Of a stretch of 12,396 nucleotides of DNA, positions 8,028-12,396 are shown piece by piece. The translations under genes and the position numbers were made by a program. The stretch is from Planctomycetota bacterium. GTDB taxonomy: Bacteria; Planctomycetota; UBA11346. The notes under the pieces are model-generated. The model saw only the letters and a list, made by a program, of their open reading frames with translations, was not told the DNA's origin and did no database searches. How positions within the stretch are numbered: the first letter of the stretch is position 1; the number at the start of each line of letters is the position of its first letter. The stretch lies in assembly GCA_947440715.1 (NCBI GenBank), contig CANETI010000026.1, positions 1 to 12,396 on the forward strand, read 5' to 3'.

Positions 8028-9248
8028 TTATCCTGGACGCAGACCGCTGAGCACAAAACGCGCCCCGGTCGTGACGGTGGTATCGACCGCTAATTTCGCC
8101 CCATGCGCTTCGGCAATGGCTTTGGCTAAATGTAGGCCAAGGCCAGTGCCAGCTTTTTTTCCGGTAATGAATGGTTCAAACAAGGTTGGCAAAATTTTTG
8201 CGTCGACACCTGATCCATTATCGCTAATCGAAAAACCATCGCTGGTTATATTTATGTTCACTTTCCCGCCTGTTTCATGGCCATGCACGGCCTGAATAGC
8301 ATTCAGTAATAAATTCATTAATAATTGACGTAAACGTGCTGAATCTGCGATAACTGAAGCTTCACCGCTAACCAATACTTCAACCCCGGCGTGTTCTGCT
8401 TGGCGTTTGAATAAACGCACCGTGTCGTCGACGACCAAGCGCAAGGCGCACACCGAGGTCGTCACTGACATACCTTTTGAGAAAGCGAGCAATTCATCAA
8501 TAATCAAATCCAGACGGTCTAATTCTTCGATAATAATTTGTGCGGCGGGATCTTGTCCATTAGGAACCAAACGACGTGCCAACATTTGCACCGTGAGGCG
8601 GACGGCCGATAGCGGATTACGCACTTCATGTGCAATAGTCGCGGTAAAGGTGCCCAGCGTTGAGAGTCGCTCATCCTGCCGATGCTGACGATCCATATCG
8701 CGCAATCGGCAACGCATGTGCTCCAATTCCATGGCCAATTGTTTTAACTCACCCGATCCAACTTGCGCGACCGCCTGCTCCCAATTACCGGTACCAATAA
8801 TACGCGCCGATCCGGCCAATTGTTCAATCGGACGTGCAACCTGTAATGCTAACCACCGCGCAACGATCCAAAATAACAACGATCCAATTACAATCATGAC
8901 CATGGATCCGACCAAAACGGCATGAGACGTTTTCAGATAGGCCGCCGTTTGATAATCGACTTCGACGACCTTGCCCGCTTCAGCAACCTGCACCGTTCCT
9001 GGGCGCACAAACTCTTTGGCTGGCAAAATGCGAAACTGGTAACCCGTCAGTTCCCGCATTTTCGCCATCACTTCATCAGTCAGCGGAAAGCCACCCTGGG
9101 CCAATACCCGACCAACAGAACGCGCTGATTCTTCGGCCTGAGCGCGCATGGACTGATCAAGCCACGTCCATGCCACCAGTCCCATTACCACGCTCAGCAG
9201 CAAGTTGACGATGACAAAACCCAGCAGCAATCGCGTACGGGTCCGCAT
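8028..9248 (-). CDS. Membrane sensor histidine kinase (HAMP, HisKA, HATPase)
   Basis: The 406-residue protein has a first membrane helix (about 7-28), an extracytoplasmic sensor stretch of about 80 residues, a second helix (about 110-132), a HAMP linker (about 133-187), and a HisKA domain with A-H-E-V-R-N-P-L and phospho-accepting His207. The ATP-binding domain shows the N box N-L-L-L-N-A (312-317), G1 D-N-G-S-G (343-347), F box L-F-E-P-F (356-360) and G2 G-T-G-L-G-L (367-372). All catalytic boxes are present, so it should autophosphorylate and pass phosphate to a response regulator; none is encoded in the window. The small sensor region gives no ligand clue. The ATG overlaps the TAA of an upstream small ORF (TAATG) and has no Shine-Dalgarno, only repeat sequence, so translation is probably coupled. 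It is last in a minus-strand gene series behind rdgB. Confidence 0.93.
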   Translation of the reverse strand: MRTRTRLLLGFVIVNLLLSVVMGLVAWTWLDQSMRAQAEESARSVGRVLAQGGFPLTDEVMAKMRELTGYQFRILPAKEFVRPGTVQVAEAGKVVEVDYQTAAYLKTSHAVLVGSMVMIVIGSLLFWIVARWLALQVARPIEQLAGSARIIGTGNWEQAVAQVGSGELKQLAMELEHMRCRLRDMDRQHRQDERLSTLGTFTATIAHEVRNPLSAVRLTVQMLARRLVPNGQDPAAQIIIEELDRLDLIIDELLAFSKGMSVTTSVCALRLVVDDTVRLFKRQAEHAGVEVLVSGEASVIADSARLRQLLMNLLLNAIQAVHGHETGGKVNINITSDGFSISDNGSGVDAKILPTLFEPFITGKKAGTGLGLHLAKAIAEAHGAKLAVDTTVTTGARFVLSGLRPG

Positions 9249-9361
9249 TATAGGGTCCGGAAGTCCGGGAGTCCGGAAGTCCGGAAGTCTTGTGGGCGAT
9301 AATAATTGTTCATTCGAATGATTTTAATTTCATCACCGATATTGAGGATCGTCTTCAGCAT
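9248..9361 (-). CDS. 37-residue small ORF inside the repeat element, overlapping the histidine kinase start
   Basis: This ORF starts at ATG 9361-9359, 6 nt after a strong AAGGGGAGG Shine-Dalgarno. The peptide opens M-L-K-T-I-L-N-I-G-D-E-I-K-I-I-R, then M-N-N-Y-Y-R-P-Q, and its end (D-F-R-T-S-G-L-P-D-F-R-T-L) is encoded by the left repeat arm. Its TAA shares one base with the ATG of the kinase. I recognise no family. The start signal and exact overlap argue that it is translated; its likely role is to bring ribosomes through the repeat stem to the kinase start, like a leader or coupling ORF. A function for the peptide itself cannot be excluded. The same frame stays open upstream to 9511, but that part overlaps rdgB and the strong Shine-Dalgarno selects the internal ATG. 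Confidence 0.55.
   Translation of the reverse strand: MLKTILNIGDEIKIIRMNNYYRPQDFRTSGLPDFRTL
9255..9286. repeat. Left octamer array, 4 x GTCCGGAA
   Basis: Units are 9255-9262 GTCCGGAA, 9263-9270 GTCCGGGA, 9271-9278 GTCCGGAA and 9279-9286 GTCCGGAA, followed by a partial GTC. Each unit contains the palindrome TCCGGA, or TCCGGG in the variant. On the minus strand the array codes for the C-terminus of the small ORF. Confidence 0.95.
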
Positions 9362-9367
9362 ACAGAA

Positions 9368-9376
9368 CCTCCCCTT
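9368..9376 (-). promoter_or_regulatory. Strong Shine-Dalgarno for the small ORF
   Basis: On the minus strand AAGGGGAGG is followed by 6 nt and then ATG. It is among the best ribosome binding sites in the window and lies in the unpaired loop of the predicted hairpin, between the two repeat arms. Confidence 0.65.
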
Positions 9377-9395
9377 AAACAAAATAACCACGTAA

Positions 9396-10037
9396 TTAAA
9401 GACTTCCGGACTTCCGGACTCCCGGACTTCCGGACCCTTCTGCCGATTCCATCCATTCCATAAATCCACGTAATGCCTGTCCTCGATGACTACGTGCATG
9501 CTTTTCTTCATTTGATAATTCAGCGACGGTTTTTCCTAATTCGGGCACGAACACATACGGGTCATAACCAAAGCCACCACTGCCGGTTCGGGTTGCCGTA
9601 TGTTGCCCTACAAAAATGCCTGACCAGGTCAGCGGGAGCTGTCCTGGACGAGCGAGGGCAATGACACAACGATATTGAACATGCTTGTCAGTCTGGTTTT
9701 CTAATTCGGAAATTAACTTTTGGTTATTGGCTTCATCGTTACAGGGAACGCCTGCGTACCGCGCACTGTAAACACCAGGACGCCAATTAAGCGCCCGCGC
9801 TTCGATACCGGAATCATCGGCAATCGTCCACATGCCGGTCGCAGCAACACCGGCTTCTGCTTTTAATATCGCGTTCGCTTCAAACGTCGTGCCAGTCTCT
9901 TCCACATCAGGGTTGTAGCCAATATCGGCTGGCACAACGACAGAGATCCCGACGGGGGTCAGGATCTCGCGTAATTCTTTTAATTTTTTCTGATTGCCGG
10001 TGGCAAGCAGCAGCCGGCTAGGGCGCACGGAGCGCAC
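9396..10037 (-). CDS. rdgB: RdgB/HAM1 non-canonical purine NTP pyrophosphatase (dITP/XTP)
   Basis: The 213-residue product has all signatures of the HAM1 family: L-A-T-G-N-Q-K-K-L-K-E (11-21), T-G-T-T-F-E-A-N-A (48-56), A-D-D-S-G-I-E-A (73-80, catalytic Asp75 by alignment), P-G-V-Y-S-A-R-Y-A-G (87-96), G-G-F-G-Y-D-P (154-160) and S-H-R-G-Q-A-L (183-189). It hydrolyses dITP, ITP and XTP to monophosphates and keeps deaminated purines out of DNA and RNA; it is cytosolic. The start is GTG at 10037, 5 nt after the LysM gene stop; another GTG three codons later is possible. The final 13 or so residues (G-S-G-S-P-G-V-R-K-S-G-S-L) are encoded by the octamer repeat arm and have no counterpart in the family, whose proteins end shortly after the S-H-R-G-x-A helix. 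The stop lies immediately beyond the arm. Enzyme activity should be intact. Confidence 0.95.
   Translation of the reverse strand: MRSVRPSRLLLATGNQKKLKELREILTPVGISVVVPADIGYNPDVEETGTTFEANAILKAEAGVAATGMWTIADDSGIEARALNWRPGVYSARYAGVPCNDEANNQKLISELENQTDKHVQYRCVIALARPGQLPLTWSGIFVGQHTATRTGSGGFGYDPYVFVPELGKTVAELSNEEKHARSHRGQALRGFMEWMESAEGSGSPGVRKSGSL
9404..9435. repeat. Right octamer array, 4 x TTCCGGAC
   Basis: Units are 9404-9411 TTCCGGAC, 9412-9419 TTCCGGAC, 9420-9427 TCCCGGAC and 9428-9435 TTCCGGAC: the exact complement of the left array, including the single variant unit. On the minus strand it codes for the last residues of RdgB (S-G-S-P-G-V-R-K-S-G-S). Confidence 0.95.
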
Positions 10038-10042
10038 GGTTA

Positions 10043-10372
10043 TTACCGTTTGGCGTTAGGATCCGGCACAATCAGGTTGGTTCCTGGCGCAGGCAGACCG
10101 TTCTTCAGATCGTTGCGCTTGATCAACCATTCAACCGTCGTGTTAAATTGTTTGGCCAACGAGGTCAGCGTATCTTTTGCACCAGTAGTGATGTATTTCT
10201 CGCCGTCGGCAGCAACTCGCACATTACCTAAAGCATTGCCGCTACCGGCACCATCAGGGATATAAGCGTGGCCACCTTTGTCTTGGGTAACCTTCATGGA
10301 TTGGCGTTCATCACCACAGCCAACCAGCAGGAGGACAGAGGCGAAAGAGAGCATAAAGAGGATGTTGCGCAT
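10043..10372 (-). CDS. LysM-domain lipoprotein
   Basis: The 109-residue protein starts M-R-N-I-L-F-M-L-S-F-A-S-V-L-L-L-V-G-C, a classic lipoprotein signal with lipobox L-V-G-C (Cys19). A short polar linker leads to a LysM domain at about 60-103 (T-L-T-S-L-A-K-Q-F-N-T-T-V-E-W-L-I-K-R-N, then G-T-N-L-I-V-P). LysM binds N-acetylglucosamine polymers such as peptidoglycan, so the protein is likely a lipid-anchored envelope component. I chose ATG 10372 because it gives a proper signal peptide. The frame extends upstream to a TTG at 10453 and an ATG at 10390, but those starts would add a polar leader before the signal. It lies 87 bp after the preceding gene and 5 bp before rdgB, in the same operon. 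Confidence 0.85.
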   Translation of the reverse strand: MRNILFMLSFASVLLLVGCGDERQSMKVTQDKGGHAYIPDGAGSGNALGNVRVAADGEKYITTGAKDTLTSLAKQFNTTVEWLIKRNDLKNGLPAPGTNLIVPDPNAKR

Positions 10373-10459
10373 GGGCGGGATGCTAAACATGCAGTTTGCG
10401 CGACACAAGAGGGCATTCTCATCACGAAGGGTGGGTTCCTGACGGTCCCTCAAGCACCC

Positions 10460-11566
10460 TTAATGAGCCAGCGCTGCCTGTAATGCCACACGCATGCGCA
10501 GCAAGGCATCTCCCTGCGGATAGCGAGTAAACACCTGATCTGCCAGTCGATTTGCTTGATTTGCCGGCCCTGCTGCCCGACCAAAATCAACAACAACCCA
10601 GCCTAAACGGCTAGCTGAACGCTGAAGCAATTCGCGACGTTCTATAGCCATGTCCTGTAAATGATCCTCAATCGGCATAGGCGGAAGACATACTATTAAG
10701 CGCGGCAAAACGCCCAAGCGTTCGCAACGCGAACGGACCGCACCTAATACCCGCTCTTCTTCGGCCGACCACGCAGCACCGTACAACGCCTGATTACCTG
10801 GACACCAAACGATGGAGCGTGGCAGCGTCGTGACTGAGGTGCCAGAGGTTGGCTGCAATAATGCACCCAATGCAATAAGCGCCGCGTGATGCGGATAACG
10901 CTCGTCATGAGTTATGCGTTGCTCCACATCGGCACCATCCCAGGAACTCTGGCCTTGAGCCGTCATCGGATCACCAATCACCACCGCGCGTCCCGTTGGG
11001 CGTGATGTGCCCCCATCTAAAAATGACCACATACGCTCTTCACGCGTACCACGCCGACGATCCAACAACACGACGGGCGAACCATCACTGGCCACGGGAA
11101 AACCGTTTTCTAATCGAACAATTGGCCAGGCATCGTGCACATCCACGACTTTTACCCGTAAGGGAAAACGGGCGCTGCCTATTTCCGTCATTGCCACTTG
11201 TTCACCAACGGTCAACGATAACGGCAATAAACCGCTAATACGCTCAGCATCTTTGGGCAAAGTAATTGGCAACGGCGTTTGATTTTGCCAACCAATCGTG
11301 CCAGTTACGCCACCTTGTCGCACCGGTAACGCAAAAGCGATATTACGCGTCTCATCACCATAGGCGATCACTGGCCAATGGGTGAATTGCGGGTCTGGCC
11401 AAATGCGAATCCCTGGGGCAGTCGACGGACTGGGCGGCACAGGCGGAGCCAACGGCACACTGGCACCAACCGCATTGGTCACGACTGGCGCATCACCCGC
11501 GACCAGCCAGCCACCACTCATCAGTGAGCACAGCACAAACCAACTACTAACGAAGATACGTTTCAT
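10460..11566 (-). CDS. Exported protein, possible degenerate SGNH/GDSL-like hydrolase
   Basis: The 368-residue product begins with a signal peptide (M-K-R-I-F-V-S-S-W-F-V-L-C-S-L-M, cleavage near 24-26), followed by a Pro/Ala/Val-rich stretch (about 28-50) and a beta-rich region (about 55-155). From about 190 it shows V-V-I-G-D-P-M-T-A (G198-D199), I-V-W-C-P-G-N-Q (Asn258 near) and V-V-V-D-F-G-R-A, spaced like the blocks of SGNH hydrolases (G-D-S, G-x-N-D). The nucleophile Ser of G-D-S is Pro here and the D-x-x-H block is not clear, so it may be inactive or a different family. ATG 11566 is chosen over an in-frame GTG at 11584 because it starts the signal peptide directly. It is first in the minus-strand operon and diverges from ileS. 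Export is well supported; the enzyme call is weak. Confidence 0.55.
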   Translation of the reverse strand: MKRIFVSSWFVLCSLMSGGWLVAGDAPVVTNAVGASVPLAPPVPPSPSTAPGIRIWPDPQFTHWPVIAYGDETRNIAFALPVRQGGVTGTIGWQNQTPLPITLPKDAERISGLLPLSLTVGEQVAMTEIGSARFPLRVKVVDVHDAWPIVRLENGFPVASDGSPVVLLDRRRGTREERMWSFLDGGTSRPTGRAVVIGDPMTAQGQSSWDGADVEQRITHDERYPHHAALIALGALLQPTSGTSVTTLPRSIVWCPGNQALYGAAWSAEEERVLGAVRSRCERLGVLPRLIVCLPPMPIEDHLQDMAIERRELLQRSASRLGWVVVDFGRAAGPANQANRLADQVFTRYPQGDALLRMRVALQAALAH

Positions 11567-11763
11567 GGTTGAGAGCCTTACCACCGCCGCCCCAGGAGCA
11601 ACTCAACAATTGATCGTCAAATACGACGTGACCTGCAAGAAAAAGTGCCAGACCAAGGACATACCCCCTCCACAGCGAATGCCCGCACGAATGCCGGTCC
11701 TTGCTGCATGTGGTTGCCTTTTTACCGTGCCGCCCTCTCAACATCGTGCCCTAGGTCGGACCC
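11567..11763. promoter_or_regulatory. Divergent region upstream of ileS and the minus-strand operon
   Basis: The 197-bp gap has a 7-bp inverted pair CAAGGAC (11654-11660) / GTCCTTG (11697-11703). Between its arms are two direct copies of CGAATGCC (11676-11683 and 11688-11695), 12 bp apart. No convincing sigma-70 promoter, and no T-box sequence such as the conserved AGGGUGGNACCGCG, was found despite the position before an aminoacyl-tRNA synthetase gene. AGGTCGG at about 11753-11759 is the only candidate Shine-Dalgarno before the ileS ATG. Confidence 0.35.
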
Positions 11764-12396
11764 ATGTCGCAATCAAAAGCTGTTTTCCGCCGTGTCGAAT
11801 CGCAAGTAAACTTGCCCAAGCTGGAAGAAGCTATTTTGCTGCTCTGGCAACAACTGGATGCTTTTCAGGAATCAAACCGCCGTCGTACCAGCAAAGCTCC
11901 GTTCGTTTTTTACGACGGCCCACCCTTTGCCACCGGCACCCCGCACTACGGCCATTTATTGGCTGGCACCATTAAAGATATTATTCCGCGTTATTGGAAT
12001 ATGCGCGGCCATCCGGTCGAACGCCGCTTCGGTTGGGACTGTCACGGTTTACCGATTGAGAATTTAGCGCAGAAATCATTAAATTTAAATGGCACGCCCG
12101 AAATTCGCGCGCTCGGTATTGATAAATTTAATGAACAATGTCGCTCCATGGTGCAGCAATACGTTGCCGATTGGCGACGCACGGTTACGCGCATGGGCCG
12201 CTGGGTCGATTTTGATCGCGATTACAAAACCATGGATCGCGATTTCATGGAATCCGTGTGGTGGGTATTTAAACGGCTGTGGGACTCTAAGGACGCCAAC
12301 GGCCAGAGCCGCGTTTACAAAGCGCACCGCATTATGCCGTATTCGTGGAAGCTGACTACGCCGCTGTCGAATTTTGAGGCGGGGAATAATTATAAG
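11764..12396 (+). CDS. ileS: Isoleucyl-tRNA synthetase, N-terminal part (3' end outside window)
   Basis: The frame from ATG 11764 runs off the right edge, giving 211 of a typical 1000 or so residues. It opens with the family-like V-N-L-P-K-L-E-E-A-I-L, followed by F-Y-D-G-P-P-F-A-T-G-T-P-H-Y-G-H, the class I adenylate-binding motif with HYGH in place of HIGH, then G-W-D-C-H-G-L-P-I-E and V-Y-K-A-H-R-I-M-P-Y-S-W. The enzyme attaches isoleucine to tRNA-Ile in the cytosol. The A-T-G-x-P-H-Y-G-H form is the one seen in eukaryote-like (type 2) bacterial IleRS rather than the E. coli type. A short insertion (about D-S-K-D-A-N-G-Q-S-R) precedes V-Y-K-A-H-R. The KMSKS motif and editing domain are beyond the window. 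Confidence 0.95.
   Translation, partial: MSQSKAVFRRVESQVNLPKLEEAILLLWQQLDAFQESNRRRTSKAPFVFYDGPPFATGTPHYGHLLAGTIKDIIPRYWNMRGHPVERRFGWDCHGLPIENLAQKSLNLNGTPEIRALGIDKFNEQCRSMVQQYVADWRRTVTRMGRWVDFDRDYKTMDRDFMESVWWVFKRLWDSKDANGQSRVYKAHRIMPYSWKLTTPLSNFEAGNNYK

Larger units (their letters stand above)
9252..9438. repeat. 187-bp element: perfect 40-bp inverted arms around a 107-bp core
   Basis: Bases 9252-9291 are the exact reverse complement of 9399-9438; pairing breaks at once on both sides. Each arm holds four tandem octamers of type GTCCGGAA, one of which carries an A-to-G change (GTCCGGGA), and that variant is kept in both arms. The core is AT-rich, contains a start site and has no transposase. 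No target-site duplication is evident. The overall form resembles a MITE, or a pair of REP-like units in inverted orientation, but the octamer composition fits no family I can name. In RNA it would form a 40-bp stem with a 107-nt loop between rdgB and the histidine kinase. Confidence 0.9.

Noticed and set aside
9247..9252. Perfect TATAAT on the minus strand at the element/kinase junction, as a promoter
   Set aside because: No -35 lies at 16-18 bp (repeat sequence only), and transcription would begin inside the kinase coding region, after its ATG.
9252..9438. CRISPR array
   Set aside because: The units are 8 bp, directly adjacent and without spacers, and the two arrays are inverted; no cas gene is present.
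9252..9438. Intrinsic transcription terminator after rdgB
   Set aside because: The stem is very long and no T-run follows on either strand; an intact start site lies in the loop.
9362..9511. N-terminal extension of the small ORF to 9511 (87 residues)
   Set aside because: That part overlaps rdgB in another frame, while a strong Shine-Dalgarno precedes the internal ATG at 9361.
11547..11744. 65-residue minus-strand frame with a hydrophobic stretch, overlapping the start of the exported protein gene
   Set aside because: It overlaps the signal peptide codons in another frame, has no good ribosome site and has an atypical composition.
11567..11763. T-box riboswitch before ileS
   Set aside because: No T-box consensus or matching antiterminator/terminator pair could be found.
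11382..11975. 197-residue plus-strand frame before ileS
   Set aside because: It overlaps two well-supported genes in other frames and has no family features.

Overview
The window looks like chromosomal DNA from a free-living diderm bacterium, roughly 50% GC. A predicted outer-membrane barrel and a LysM lipoprotein point to an outer membrane. A membrane-anchored Hanks-type Ser/Thr kinase with a large beta-propeller, a SpoIIE-type phosphatase and an IleRS with an HYGH (not HIGH) motif would suit a Planctomycetota/Verrucomicrobiota-like lineage. That placement is an inference with low confidence; no marker gene here settles it. Nearly all the DNA is coding, and no tRNA, rRNA, CRISPR array, transposase or phage gene was seen.

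Left part (1-7958). A SpoIIE/PP2C phosphatase enters from the left edge and converges on a minus-strand barrel protein (691-2088) that resembles the lipid A 3'-O-deacylase family LpxR. A 352-bp divergent intergenic region with clustered ACCAA/TTGGT half-sites separates it from a 1193-residue kinase (2441-6022) with one membrane span, a Pro-rich linker and a C-terminal propeller. Six bases after the kinase lies a SRPBCC + SDR (TIGR01777-type) fusion protein. Then comes ssb, with its own good ribosome binding site.

Right part (8028-11566, minus strand) appears to be one operon, read right to left: an exported SGNH-like protein, a LysM lipoprotein, rdgB (non-canonical purine NTP pyrophosphatase), a 37-codon small ORF, and a sensor histidine kinase. 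Divergently at the right edge starts ileS (isoleucyl-tRNA synthetase), which is cut by the window end.

The most unusual structure is between rdgB and the histidine kinase. Two perfectly complementary 40-bp arms (9252-9291 and 9399-9438), each made of four tandem 8-bp units of type GTCCGGAA, enclose 107 bp. One arm encodes the last residues of RdgB, which stops exactly at the arm's inner edge. The other encodes the end of the small ORF, which has a strong Shine-Dalgarno sequence in the loop and whose TAA overlaps the ATG of the kinase (TAATG). The kinase start has no Shine-Dalgarno of its own and lies 3 nt from the base of the predicted stem. I infer a repeat element that has become the translational link between rdgB and the histidine kinase.
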